Shown here: positions 24,848-33,512 of the stretch, in pieces
Layout of the letters: each line of letters starts with the position of its first letter
Numbering within the stretch: position 1 is the stretch's first letter
NCBI RefSeq assembly: GCF_036077095.1
Contig: NZ_CP107960.1
Location: 1,302,001-1,366,000 of the forward strand
Direction: 5' to 3'
Origin: Streptomyces sp. NBC_00376
GTDB taxonomy: Bacteria; Actinomycetota; Actinomycetes; Streptomycetales; Streptomycetaceae
Length of the DNA stretch: 64,000 nt
Program-made: the position numbers and the translations under genes
The notes under the pieces: model-generated
What the model was told of the DNA's origin: nothing
Database searches by the model: none
What the model saw: only the letters and a program-made list of their open reading frames with translations

Positions 24848-26374
24848 ATGACGCAACCCTCGACGGCCGTCCCGCCGCCCGCCTCCCCCGCCTCCCCCGC
24901 CTCGGCCCCCGAGGCCCTCCGGGATACCGCCCCGCCTTCCGGCGGTCCGTCCGGAAGCCTCGCCAAGGGGCAGATCGGCACCTTCGATCTGGTCTTCTTC
25001 GTCGTCGCGGCGGCCGCACCGCTGACCGTGCTGGCCGGTGTCGCACCGTTCGCCATCGGGATCGGCGGTCCGGGCACCCCGCTCGGCTATCTGGTCTCCG
25101 GTGCGCTGCTGGTGCTCTTCGCCGCCGGGTTCACCGCGATGAGCCGCTACGTGCGCAACGCCGGGGCCTTCTACGCGTACGTGGCCCGAGGGCTCGGCCG
25201 TACGCTCGGTGTCGCCACGGCCTACCTGGCGACGCTTTCGTACAACCTCATCGCCCCCGGTGTCGCCGCCGGGTTCGGCTACTTCGCCTCGACGACCCTG
25301 AGCGATCTCACCGGTGCGGAACTGCCCTGGTGGCCGCTGGCGACGATCTGCGTGCTGGGCACCGGGGTACTGGGCTGGCTGCGGGTCACACTGAGCGCGA
25401 AGGTGCTGGGGGTGGCGCTGGTCCTGGAGGTCCTGGTGCTGCTGGTGATGGACGTCGGGGTGCTGGCGGACCGGGGGACCGCCGCCCTGGACGTCACGTC
25501 CTTCGACCCGTCCGTGCTGACCTCCTCGGGCGGCATGGCGGGGATGTTCGTCCTGGTCATCGGCGCGTTCACGGGCTTCGAGGCGACCGCGATCTACGCC
25601 GAGGAGGCACGTGACCCGGAGCGCACGGTGCCCCGTGCCACCTTTGTCGCGATCGGATTCCTGGCGCTGTTCTACGCCGCCGGGGTGTGGATCCTGATGG
25701 GCAGCTTCGGCACGGACGAGTCGGTCTCGATGGCCCGCTCCTCGGACGGCCCGCAGCTGACGTTCCACGCGGCCGACCGGTTCGTCGGCCCGTGGCTCGC
25801 CGACTCCATGCATGTGCTGATCGTGGTCAGCGCGTTCGCCGCGACCCTCGCCTTCCACAACGCCGCGGCCCGCTACCTCTACGCCCTGGGCCGCGAGGGT
25901 CTGCTGCCGCGCCGGCTGGGCCGGGTGTCGCCCCGGCAGGGCTCACCGGTGGCGGCGGTCGTCGTGCAGACCGTCTTCGGCCTGGTGATCGTCGTGGGCG
26001 GTGCCCTGATCGACGCGGATCCGTACGCCGAGATCTTCCTGTGGACCAACAGCACCGGCGTGCTCGGCATCATGATCATGCAGGCGCTGGCCGCGCTCGC
26101 CGTCTGCTTCTTCTTCCGCCGGGAGCGGCGTGGCATGTCGGTCTGGCGGGTCGCGGTCGCACCGCTGATCGCCTTCGTGGGTCTCGCGCTCCTGTCGGTG
26201 CTCGCGATACTCCACTTCGACCTGCTCACCGGGCGCACGGGTGCGGTCAATGTGGCGCTGCTGCTGCCGCTGCCGGTGGTGCTCGTGGCCGGGGCCGTGG
26301 TGGCGCTGCGCATCAGGCGCGCCGACCCCGGACGGTACGCGCGGCTCACCGAGGTGGACGTGGAACGGGACTGA
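24848..26374 (+). CDS. APC-superfamily amino acid/amine permease
   Basis: A 508-residue integral membrane protein with about 12 transmembrane helices. The TM1 region GTFDLVFFVVAAAAPLTVLAG and the GAFTGFEATAIYAEEARDPERTVPRA block are typical of the amino acid-polyamine-organocation superfamily. GAGGAACCACC precedes the ATG. The Pro/Ala/Ser-rich N-terminus before TM1 is disordered. Its divergence from the GntR regulator and deaminase suggests that its substrate is the compound degraded by the deaminase. The transcript ends in a hairpin shared with the convergent GNAT gene. Confidence 0.9.
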   Translation: MTQPSTAVPPPASPASPASAPEALRDTAPPSGGPSGSLAKGQIGTFDLVFFVVAAAAPLTVLAGVAPFAIGIGGPGTPLGYLVSGALLVLFAAGFTAMSRYVRNAGAFYAYVARGLGRTLGVATAYLATLSYNLIAPGVAAGFGYFASTTLSDLTGAELPWWPLATICVLGTGVLGWLRVTLSAKVLGVALVLEVLVLLVMDVGVLADRGTAALDVTSFDPSVLTSSGGMAGMFVLVIGAFTGFEATAIYAEEARDPERTVPRATFVAIGFLALFYAAGVWILMGSFGTDESVSMARSSDGPQLTFHAADRFVGPWLADSMHVLIVVSAFAATLAFHNAAARYLYALGREGLLPRRLGRVSPRQGSPVAAVVVQTVFGLVIVVGGALIDADPYAEIFLWTNSTGVLGIMIMQALAALAVCFFFRRERRGMSVWRVAVAPLIAFVGLALLSVLAILHFDLLTGRTGAVNVALLLPLPVVLVAGAVVALRIRRADPGRYARLTEVDVERD

Positions 26375-26389
26375 GCGGCGCGGCTCGGC

Positions 26390-26448
26390 GGGGACGACGC
26401 GAACGGCGTGCACCGCCCCGGCCGCGGTCAGCCCTTCGCGTCGTCCCC
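26390..26448. terminator. Hairpin overlapping the end of the GNAT gene
   Basis: A 14-bp perfect stem, GGGGACGACGCGAA (26390-26403) with TTCGCGTCGTCCCC (26435-26448). The right arm lies inside the last codons of the convergent acetyltransferase gene. The loop is 31 bases. Confidence 0.6.
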
Positions 26449-27036
26449 GCGGAGCCTGGCGTGCAGATGCATGTCGTGCCAGCCGTCGGCGTGCAGCTGG
26501 GAGTGGCGCCGGGTGCCCTCCAGGGCGAACCCCGTCTTGGCCGCCACCCGGCAGGACGCCTCGTTCAGCACGGAGTGCTCAATCTCCAGCCGCTCGAACC
26601 CGATCTCGTCGAACGCCCAGCGCGCGAGCGCCGAGACGGCCCGCGGCGCCACGCCCCGTCCGCGGGCGGCCGGCAGCACCCAGTAGGCGCATTCCGCCTG
26701 GCCGCCCTCCGGGATCAGTGAGCGGAGCGAGATCCGGCCGAGGACTTCCCCGATTCCGTCACCCGCCCCCTGGGGACGCACGACGGCCCAGTGGGCCGCG
26801 GTCTCGCCGTGCCAGGCCTTCTGCCACTGCTCGATCCAGCCGCGCGCCTCGTCCTCGCTGTCGGCCCGGCGCATGTGCCAGCGCTGGATAGCCGGATCGG
26901 AGAAGGCGGCGACGACCGACGGGGCGTCCGCGCACCGCCACGGCCGCAGAAGCAGGTCGTCGGCGACGGCGAGAGCCGGTTGGGCGGAGTCCGCGAGGCG
27001 ACCCGGGGGAATGTGGGGCGGCACCAAGTACGGCAT
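26428..27036 (-). CDS. GNAT N-acetyltransferase (RimJ/RimL type)
   Basis: A 202-residue acetyltransferase. LLLRPWRCADAPSVVAAFSDP is the typical beta1-alpha1 entry of RimJ/RimL-like enzymes. The acetyl-CoA P-loop region reads CAYWVLPAARGRGVAPRAVSAL, with the R-G-R-G-V core, and LEIEHSVLNEASCRVAAKTGF completes motif B. These enzymes acetylate ribosomal proteins, other protein N-termini or small molecules; the target is unknown. It is a single gene converging with the permease. Confidence 0.88.
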   Translation of the reverse strand: MPYLVPPHIPPGRLADSAQPALAVADDLLLRPWRCADAPSVVAAFSDPAIQRWHMRRADSEDEARGWIEQWQKAWHGETAAHWAVVRPQGAGDGIGEVLGRISLRSLIPEGGQAECAYWVLPAARGRGVAPRAVSALARWAFDEIGFERLEIEHSVLNEASCRVAAKTGFALEGTRRHSQLHADGWHDMHLHARLRGDDAKG

Positions 27037-27513
27037 GGGCGCATCATGGCACGGGGCGGAAGCCGTCGCGGCCGTTCGCGCGCCGGTCGGCCCGTACCCG
27101 CCCGGTCTGCCTGCCCGTCAGCCGACCTGCCCGCCCGTCGGCCCGTCCGTCAGCCGGCCTGCTCGTCGGTCGCCCGTATGTGGTCGGCGATGCCGGTCTT
27201 CGCGGCGGAGATGCACGCGGGGCTGCCGGTTTGGGTCCGCACGGTCTTCGGCAGCGGCGTGACCGCCGGGGCGCTGGCCGCGGTGGTCCTCGCGGCCGTG
27301 TTCGGCCGGCTCGGGCCGAGGGAGGAGAAGCCGCGGGCGGAACCGGTGGAGGAGCCCTGCCCGGGGCCGAGGTGGGCTCCGCCCCGTGACGTCCCGCTGC
27401 CCCGGGTGCCCCCTTGCACGGACGATCGTGCGAGGGGGCACCCGTACGACATCCGCCCGGTCCGCCCCCTCCCACCCCTCTTTGAAACTTCACACACCGC
27501 GTACGATGACGGG
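27037..27513. other. Intergenic region with direct repeats and a permease remnant
   Basis: No intact gene is seen. A low-complexity GC-rich stretch holds two 16-bp direct repeats, CCGTCAGCCGACCTGC (27115-27130) and CCGTCAGCCGGCCTGC (27147-27162). They are followed by the permease fragment listed separately and then by a short AT-rich segment (27479-27510) before the next gene. Confidence 0.5.
27178..27342 (+). pseudogene. C-terminal remnant of a nucleobase (NCS2) permease
   Basis: The translation reads MPVFAAEMHAGLPVWVRTVF and GSGVTAGALAAVVLAAVFGR and ends in a charged tail (LGPREEKPRAEP). This matches the form of the last transmembrane helix and tail of uracil/xanthine permeases. No upstream permease sequence is present, so it looks like a decayed or recombined fragment. 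The frame stays open into the next gene, but no ribosome-binding site supports translation. I rely on remembered family patterns, so the call is tentative. Confidence 0.4.
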
Positions 27514-27936
27514 ATGACCGGGCTGAGCGAAGCGACGCGCCGACGGACGCAGGGCACCTGCGCGTCGGCCGTGTTCGGCTGGCTGTTCGTGCTCTTCGCC
27601 ATGGTCTCGTGCTGCTCGATCACGGCCCCGGCCGCGCACGCCTCGGCCGCCGAGCCGACGGCCGTCGCCCGGACCATCACGCCCACGCACCAGGCGCTCG
27701 CGCGCATCGTGGTGGCCGACTCCCCCGAGGACCGGGGCATGGGCAGCTCCTGCCACGGAAGCTCCGAGCACTCGACCCCGGTCGTGCTGCCCGGCCAGAG
27801 CGCACCCGCCGCCCTCCCCGGCACGACCGTCACCGTTCCTGTCGCCCCGCTCACCGGCGCCGCCGCGATCCGCGGCCCGTCCAACGACGCCGTGCGGGAA
27901 GTCGACCATCTCCGTCTGCAGGTTCAGCGGATCTAG
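27514..27936 (+). CDS. Small secreted or membrane-anchored protein
   Basis: A 140-residue protein with one hydrophobic segment (SAVFGWLFVLFAMVSCCSIT, about residues 18-37) followed by Ala/Ser/Thr-rich sequence and GMGSSCHGSSEH. It ends EVDHLRLQVQRI. Its size and position before DUF3105 and DUF305 genes recall small actinobacterial secreted proteins of the DUF6153 kind, but the match is not certain. The ATG at 27514 lies 6 bases after a TACGAT hexamer, so it may be leaderless. It probably starts the three-gene operon. Confidence 0.65.
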   Translation: MTGLSEATRRRTQGTCASAVFGWLFVLFAMVSCCSITAPAAHASAAEPTAVARTITPTHQALARIVVADSPEDRGMGSSCHGSSEHSTPVVLPGQSAPAALPGTTVTVPVAPLTGAAAIRGPSNDAVREVDHLRLQVQRI

Positions 27937-28024
27937 AGGCAGGCCCCGTTCCCCGCGACACCCGGGGAACGGACTCCGCATGCCCTCAGCTCCCTCACTT
28001 CCGTTGAACCGAAGGACCCCCCTC

Positions 28025-28675
28025 ATGGCATCCGCCAAGCAACAGAACACCTCTGCCGCCGCACGCCGCGCCAAGCTGGAGGAGGCCCGCCGCAAGGAAC
28101 GGGCCCGTGAGCGGCGCAATCGCATCATCACGATCACCGCGTCCGTCGCCGTGGTCGCCGCGCTCGTCGCGGGCGGCGGCTATCTGATGTCCGCCGCCAA
28201 CGACAAGGACAAGGCCGAGACCGAGGCCAAGTCCTCTCCGGTGAAGGGCGAGCGGACCTGGGACAAGCTCACCCAGAACCACGTCGACAAGAAGGTCGGC
28301 TACCCGATGAACCCGCCGGTCGGCGGCGATCACAACCCGATCTGGATGAACTGCAACGCCGACGTCTACACCAAGGCGATACCGAAGGAGAACGCCGTCC
28401 ACTCCCTGGAGCACGGCGCGGTCTGGGTCACGTACACGAGCAAGGCGAAGCCGGCCGACATCGAGAAGCTCCGCGAGCGGGTCAAGGCGACGCCGTACTC
28501 CCTGATGAGCCCGGTAGAGGACCAGGCCGACCCGCTCATGCTCAGCGCCTGGGGCAAGCAGGTCACGGTGAACGGCGCCGCCGACGCGCGCGTCGATCAG
28601 TTCTTCACCAAGTACGTGCAGGGCCCGCAGACCCCGGAGCCGGGCGCGGCCTGCACGGGCGGAGTCGCCCAGTGA
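28025..28675 (+). CDS. DUF3105 membrane-anchored protein
   Basis: A 216-residue protein. A charged, helical N-terminus (ARRAKLEEARRKERARERR) is followed by one transmembrane segment (about residues 36-58) and an extracytoplasmic DUF3105 domain with YPMNPPVGGDHNPIWMNC and VHSLEHGAVWVTY. The conserved His and Cys residues suggest metal binding. DUF3105 genes are often found beside DUF305 genes, as here. The ATG at 28025 starts the conserved Lys/Arg-rich tail. The stop overlaps the DUF305 start (GTGA). Confidence 0.88.
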   Translation: MASAKQQNTSAAARRAKLEEARRKERARERRNRIITITASVAVVAALVAGGGYLMSAANDKDKAETEAKSSPVKGERTWDKLTQNHVDKKVGYPMNPPVGGDHNPIWMNCNADVYTKAIPKENAVHSLEHGAVWVTYTSKAKPADIEKLRERVKATPYSLMSPVEDQADPLMLSAWGKQVTVNGAADARVDQFFTKYVQGPQTPEPGAACTGGVAQ

Positions 28676-29328
28676 CGTCCTCGGTCCGCTCCTCGCGCCC
28701 GATGATGCTGGCCGGCGGCGTGGTGCTGCTGCTGGCGGCGGCCCTGGTCGCGCTCATGCTCGTACGGCCGTCCTCGTCGGCGGGCTCCCCCTCCGCCGAG
28801 GGTTCCGCCGCGACCGCACCCTCGGACACCTCGGTCGATGTCGGGTTCGCCCGTGACATGTCGATCCACCATCAGCAGGCGGTCGAGATGTCGTTCATCG
28901 TCCGGGACCGCACGTCCGACGAGGCGGTGCGCCGGCTCGCCTACGACATCATCAACACGCAGGCCAATCAGCGGGGCATGATGCTCGGCTGGCTGGAGAT
29001 GTGGGGCCGGGCGAAGTCCTCCTCGGCCGTGCCCATGAAGTGGATGAACCACCCCTTCACCCCGAGGGGCGACGGTTCGCTGATGCCCGGCATGGCGACC
29101 AACACCGAACTCGACGAGCTGCGGGCGGCGAAGGGCAGGGCAGCCGAAGTGCTGTACCTGAAGCTGATGACCCCGCACCACCAGGCCGGTGTGGAGATGG
29201 CCGCGGCTGCGGCCACCTCGGCGGACACGGATGAGATCAGGAACCTGGCGGCGGGCATGGTGCGCGGCCAGCAGTCGGAGATGGCGCTCATGGCGGACAT
29301 GCTCAAGGAGCGCGGCTCGAAGGCCTGA
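28672..29328 (+). CDS. DUF305 protein (copper-associated four-helix family)
   Basis: A 218-residue protein with an N-terminal signal or anchor (MMLAGGVVLLLAAALVALML) and a DUF305 domain with paired histidine motifs DMSIHHQQAVEMS and LMTPHHQAGVEMA. The two HHQ-x-(A/G)-V-EM repeats are diagnostic of this ferritin-like four-helix family, often linked to copper handling. GTG at 28672 overlaps the DUF3105 stop, so the two are co-translated. The operon ends at the bidirectional hairpin at 29362-29407. Confidence 0.92.
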   Translation: MTSSVRSSRPMMLAGGVVLLLAAALVALMLVRPSSSAGSPSAEGSAATAPSDTSVDVGFARDMSIHHQQAVEMSFIVRDRTSDEAVRRLAYDIINTQANQRGMMLGWLEMWGRAKSSSAVPMKWMNHPFTPRGDGSLMPGMATNTELDELRAAKGRAAEVLYLKLMTPHHQAGVEMAAAAATSADTDEIRNLAAGMVRGQQSEMALMADMLKERGSKA

Positions 29329-29361
29329 GCGCCGGACCTTCCCGCTTCCCGCACCCCGCGC

Positions 29362-29407
29362 GGCCGGCCCGTTCGCGGCGGGCTCCTCCGCCTCGAACGG
29401 GCCGGCC
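29362..29407. terminator. Bidirectional hairpin between DUF305 and DUF4838 genes
   Basis: A perfect 14-bp stem, GGCCGGCCCGTTCG (29362-29375) with CGAACGGGCCGGCC (29394-29407), and an 18-base loop lie between convergent operons. Confidence 0.75.
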
Positions 29408-29411
29408 CCGG

Positions 29412-31703
29412 TCATGACACGGCGACCTCCACCCGTGCGGGGACCAGCTCGGTCCCGTCCGGCAGCCGGAAGTCCAGCGTGATCCGCTGGGCTCCGGTCG
29501 CCGCCCCGGCCGTGGCGCGCACCGTCACCGTGGCGGCCGCACCCCGGGTGCCGTGCACCTTCAGCGTGCCGCTCGCCGGTTCCAGCACCACGCCGTCGGG
29601 CGCGGTCGCCGTCCACTGGACGGTGTGACCGGTGAAGTCGACGTCCTGTGCCTCGACGACGAGGGCCGCGGCATCACCGTCCCGTGCCAGCGCGAGGAAT
29701 CCCGGGTCACCGAATCCGGCGGCGGGGGCGGCGTAGCTGTCGACGACTTCCTGACGGACCGTGGCATCGTCGTACGGCGTCTGCCCCGCCGGGCCGTTCC
29801 AGCGCCACCAGGCCTGCACGTTGGGCAGGCAGACGCCGTTGAACCGGTTGCGGTGCACGAGCGCCCGGTACTCCCGGCGGGCCGCGGCGAGTTCGGCGCT
29901 GTTCGCCGGTGCCAGGCCGATGCGCATGTCGGCCAGCGCGATGTCGATGTTGCGGGTCAGCCGGTCCAGCACCGTGCGGGCCGCGGCGTCCTTCGCCAGG
30001 CCGGTGGCCTCCCGGAGCGCGTCGCGGGCCTGCGTGTAGTTGTCGGTGAGCCGGGTGACCGCGTGGGTGTCGGGGTCGAGACCGGTCAGGTCGTAGTAGC
30101 GACGTATCGCGGTGAAGGTCTCCTCGCCGAAGCGCGCCAGCAGGTAGCCGTCGAGATACGCGTCCGCGTCCAGGCTGTTGTCCCAGGCCAGTGCGGCGAC
30201 GAGACTCTGGACGGGTTCGTACGTGATCCAGTCGCCCGGTTCGCTGTACATGCCCATGCCGTTCAGGCCGAGCCGGGACTCGAAGGCGACGTCGCCCTCG
30301 ATCGTGGCGATCGGACGCACCGGCAGGCTGCGCCAGCGGTAGCGCCGGTAGTACTCGTACATCACCAGCGAACCGCGGAACGCGGACCGCCACTCGCGCA
30401 GCGCGTCGGCGAGCCCGGTGTTGGCCTTCACAGCGGGGTCGCCGAGATTCCCGTCGTAGTTGCGGGAGTACGGGGCGAAGTCGACGATGACCTCGGGGTC
30501 GCAGGCGTACTCCGGATCGGGCGGCCGGACGGTGGACGCGTACGCGATCCGTTCGACCCGGACACCGGGCAGCTCCTCCCGCAAGACCTGGACGAGCTTG
30601 TTGACGACCACCGATTCGGCGTTGGCGGGTTTGCCGTACCGGTCGAGGATCGCCTTCTGGAACGCGCCGACGTCCGGGGGCCAGCAGTCGAAGACGGTGA
30701 TCTCGGGTCGGTCCCGCAGGAAGGTGACGACGCGGTCGATGTAGGCGTCGAGCGCCTCGGGGTTGTAGATGTCGAAGAGCGGCCCGCCGGACTCGTAGTA
30801 CTGCGGGTGGTCGGCCTTCGGCAGGAAGCTGTCGTAGCCGTGACCGCCGGTCTCGATGCGGATGCCGCGCTTGGTGGCCTCGCGGGTGAGGACGGTCCGC
30901 ACCTTGTCGTACGTGGTGACGCCGAGGCCCAGGTAGTCGGTCGGATGGACGAAGGTGTTGAGCCGGTTCTTCGCCATCCAGTCGAGCAGCGGCGGCAGGC
31001 TGGCTTCCGTGTGGCTGAAGCCCTCCTCGGCGTACTGCCGGCGCAGCTGCCAGTCGGGCCGGTCGGTGCTGCGCACGGGCGGGAGGGTGAGGGCCGGGGT
31101 GCTGGGGATCTGTTCGGCGTGGCCCTCGTACGCGGGAAAGGACGGGGCGAAGAACCGTACGCCGAGCCGTTCCAGGAGCGCGTAGACGGCGTAGAGCGGT
31201 GCCCGGTCGCCGATCCCGGTCAGCAGCAGGTGGGTGTGGTCGCCGAGGAGGGTGAAGGAGTCCTCGGGGGAGCCGGAGAGTTCCCGGCCGGCGTCGGCGA
31301 GCCGGCTCGCGGGGACCGTGGTCTCCCGGCCGGTGCCCGGGGCGAGGCTCACCAGGCCGGTGATGCCTTCGGGAACGGCGGTGCCGGGGGCGTTCGCGGC
31401 TCGCAGCGGCAGCCGGACACCGGTGATCCGCTGGACGTAGTCCCGCAGTTCGGTGGCGGCGAACCGGGCGCTGCCCGCTCCCCACCACAGCACCGTGGCA
31501 CGGGCGCGTCCGCCCGTGACGACACGGAGGGCGGTCGCGGTGGCGGGCGCGGCCGCCGCGGCTTCGGTGGCGGTGGTCCAGGGGAGCACGGCCGCACCGG
31601 CGAGGCCCGCGGCTCCGGCGAGGAATCCCCGCCGTCCGGGCGCGCTCATGGTGTTCAGGTGGCGGGAGGCGTATCCGTCGTCCGTGGCGCTCGGGTCGTT
31701 CAT
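29412..31703 (-). CDS. Secreted DUF4838 glycosidase-like protein
   Basis: A 763-residue protein with a twin-arginine signal (GRRGFLAGAAGLAGAAVLP, about residues 24-42). The DUF4838 core includes RFFAPSFPAYEGHAEQIP and a TIM-barrel-like section with DCWPPDVGAF, and the protein ends in a beta-rich domain. DUF4838 proteins are related to GH67/GH20-type glycosidases and occur in polysaccharide-degradation loci. No catalytic pair is assigned. It is the last gene of the sulfatase operon and overlaps the binding-protein gene by four bases, so it probably releases the sugar or ester that the transporter takes up. Confidence 0.85.
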   Translation of the reverse strand: MNDPSATDDGYASRHLNTMSAPGRRGFLAGAAGLAGAAVLPWTTATEAAAAAPATATALRVVTGGRARATVLWWGAGSARFAATELRDYVQRITGVRLPLRAANAPGTAVPEGITGLVSLAPGTGRETTVPASRLADAGRELSGSPEDSFTLLGDHTHLLLTGIGDRAPLYAVYALLERLGVRFFAPSFPAYEGHAEQIPSTPALTLPPVRSTDRPDWQLRRQYAEEGFSHTEASLPPLLDWMAKNRLNTFVHPTDYLGLGVTTYDKVRTVLTREATKRGIRIETGGHGYDSFLPKADHPQYYESGGPLFDIYNPEALDAYIDRVVTFLRDRPEITVFDCWPPDVGAFQKAILDRYGKPANAESVVVNKLVQVLREELPGVRVERIAYASTVRPPDPEYACDPEVIVDFAPYSRNYDGNLGDPAVKANTGLADALREWRSAFRGSLVMYEYYRRYRWRSLPVRPIATIEGDVAFESRLGLNGMGMYSEPGDWITYEPVQSLVAALAWDNSLDADAYLDGYLLARFGEETFTAIRRYYDLTGLDPDTHAVTRLTDNYTQARDALREATGLAKDAAARTVLDRLTRNIDIALADMRIGLAPANSAELAAARREYRALVHRNRFNGVCLPNVQAWWRWNGPAGQTPYDDATVRQEVVDSYAAPAAGFGDPGFLALARDGDAAALVVEAQDVDFTGHTVQWTATAPDGVVLEPASGTLKVHGTRGAAATVTVRATAGAATGAQRITLDFRLPDGTELVPARVEVAVS

Positions 31704-32731
31704 GAGTGGTCCGCCTTTCCGGCTGTGGCGTACAGGTCTGCGAGGTAGTAGTCCTTGGCCCTGCCTGCTTCGGGCAGCTTCTTCATCCGGACGAAGACAT
31801 CGGCGAGTCCGTCGAACCAGCCGTCGACCGTGCCGTCCTGGCTGAGCTTCGTCAGCTCGGCGGACGGGAGGATCTTCACGTACTTCGTGGACCCCTTGAG
31901 CTGACCGGCGGGCAGTTCGAGGAAGTCGGCGGCGACGGTCTCCGACTCCTGTGGGTGTGCGGCGATCCAGTCGCCGGCCGCCTTGAGGACCCCGGTCACC
32001 TTCTTGACGAGTTCCGGGTTTCCGGAGGCCAGCTTCGGCTGGGTGACGAAGACGTTCGGGAAGGTCAGCTCGGGGTAGTAGTCCTCGGTCCGGCTGATCT
32101 CCTTGAGATCGGGGACCTTCTTCTTCATCGTGTCGATCAGCGGGTACCAGGTGGCGGCCGCGTCCACCTGGCCGGAGGAGAAGGCCGTGACGACGGTCGA
32201 GGCGTCCATGGCGACCTTGGTGACGTCGCTCTGCTCCAACCCGGCCTCGCGCAGCGCCAGGTCGAGGATCATGTCGCCGGAGGTGCCTTCGGCGACGGCG
32301 ATCTTCTTGCCCTTGAGGTCGGCGGGCCTGTCGATGCCTGAGCCCGGCCGGGCGATGACCCGGTCGGCGAGTCCCAGCATGTTGACGGAGACGATCGAGG
32401 CGCGGCCGGAGGCGGGGAGCCAGAGCGCGCCCGGACCGACGTAGCCGAAGTCCAGGTCGCCGGAGCCCAGTGCCTGGACCTGGAGCGGGCCGTTGGTGAA
32501 GACCTTCAGCTCGGGGGTGATGCCCGCCTTCTTCCACAGACCCTGCTTCTGGGCGACGGCGAGCGCCGCCGAGCCGCTGTAGTCGGCGATGTAGCCGAAG
32601 CGGACCTTGTTGCTGTCACCGCCCGAGGAGCCGGCGGACGAGTCGCCGCCGCATCCGGTGGCGGCGGGGATGATGGCGAGGGCGAGGAGGAGACCTGCCG
32701 TGCGGCGGCCGATGAACCGGGATTTCTTCAC
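31700..32731 (-). CDS. ABC transporter substrate-binding lipoprotein (SsuA/TauA type)
   Basis: A 343-residue lipoprotein: signal peptide with lipobox ATGC (IIPAATGCGG), then an NMT1/SsuA-like fold beginning VRFGYIADYSGSAALAVAQK and ALGSGDLDFGYVGPGALWLP. This family binds nitrate, taurine, alkanesulfonates or related anions. GTG at 32729-32731 overlaps the ATPase stop and gives the signal peptide directly. With a sulfatase in the same operon, a sulfate ester or sulfonate ligand is the best guess. Confidence 0.9.
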   Translation of the reverse strand: MKKSRFIGRRTAGLLLALAIIPAATGCGGDSSAGSSGGDSNKVRFGYIADYSGSAALAVAQKQGLWKKAGITPELKVFTNGPLQVQALGSGDLDFGYVGPGALWLPASGRASIVSVNMLGLADRVIARPGSGIDRPADLKGKKIAVAEGTSGDMILDLALREAGLEQSDVTKVAMDASTVVTAFSSGQVDAAATWYPLIDTMKKKVPDLKEISRTEDYYPELTFPNVFVTQPKLASGNPELVKKVTGVLKAAGDWIAAHPQESETVAADFLELPAGQLKGSTKYVKILPSAELTKLSQDGTVDGWFDGLADVFVRMKKLPEAGRAKDYYLADLYATAGKADHS

Positions 32732-33510
32732 GACGCTGTTCCTTCGAGGGGAGCGGGCTGACGGTGGACGGCATGCCAGACCTGCGCGCGCAGCGCTGCG
32801 AACTCGGGCGAGAGGCGGTGTTCCTCGGTGCGCGGGTAGGGCAGCGTGACGGGGATGACCGTGTGGATGCGGCCCGGACGGGCGGCCATCACGACGACCC
32901 GGTTGGCCAGGAAGACCGCCTCGTCGACGTCGTGGGTGATGAACATGACGGTGCGCCGGTCGCGGCTCCACGTGTCGAGCAGGGATTCCTGCATCCGGAC
33001 CCGGGTCAGTGAGTCGAGCGCGCCGAAGGGTTCGTCCATGAGGAGGACCTTCGGGTCGACGGCGTAGGCGCGGGCGATGGCGCAGCGCTGCTTCATGCCG
33101 CCGGAGAGGGTTTTGGGCAGGGCGTCGGCGAAGTCGGTGAGGCCGACGAGTTCGATGACCTCCTGGGCCCGGCGGCGGCGTTCGGCCTTGCCGACTCCGG
33201 CGACCTTCAGTCCGTACTCGACGTTGGCGGTGACGGTCATCCAGGGGAAGAGCGCGTACTGCTGGAAGATGACGCCGCGTTCGGGGGCCGGTCCGCGGAC
33301 GGGGACGCCGTCGACGGTGACCTCGCCGCCGGTCGCGTCCAGGAGACCGGCCGCGATGTTCATCAGGGTGCTCTTGCCGCAGCCGGACGGGCCGACGACG
33401 GTGACGAACTCGCCGTCCTCGATGTCCAGTCCGACCCGGTCCAGGGCCAGGAACTCGCCGTCCTTGACGGTGAAGCCCCTGGACACCTCGTGGAAGTTGA
33501 TGGTGGGCAT
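32728..33510 (-). CDS. ABC transporter ATP-binding protein (SsuB/TauB type)
   Basis: A 260-residue ATPase: Walker A GPSGCGKST, Q-loop FQQYALFPWM, signature LSGGMKQR, Walker B VLLMDEPFGALD and switch His in ITHDVDEA. ALFPWMTV is characteristic of the nitrate/sulfonate/taurine importer family. It is separated by two bases from the permease gene and overlaps the binding-protein gene by four. Confidence 0.95.
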   Translation of the reverse strand: MPTINFHEVSRGFTVKDGEFLALDRVGLDIEDGEFVTVVGPSGCGKSTLMNIAAGLLDATGGEVTVDGVPVRGPAPERGVIFQQYALFPWMTVTANVEYGLKVAGVGKAERRRRAQEVIELVGLTDFADALPKTLSGGMKQRCAIARAYAVDPKVLLMDEPFGALDSLTRVRMQESLLDTWSRDRRTVMFITHDVDEAVFLANRVVVMAARPGRIHTVIPVTLPYPRTEEHRLSPEFAALRAQVWHAVHRQPAPLEGTAS

Positions 33511-33512
33511 GG

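Noticed and set aside
26791..27936. 381-residue plus-strand protein covering the GNAT antisense strand through the small secreted protein
   Set aside because: The first third is antisense to the acetyltransferase and the middle is a permease fragment; only 27514-27936 has a plausible start and secretion signal.
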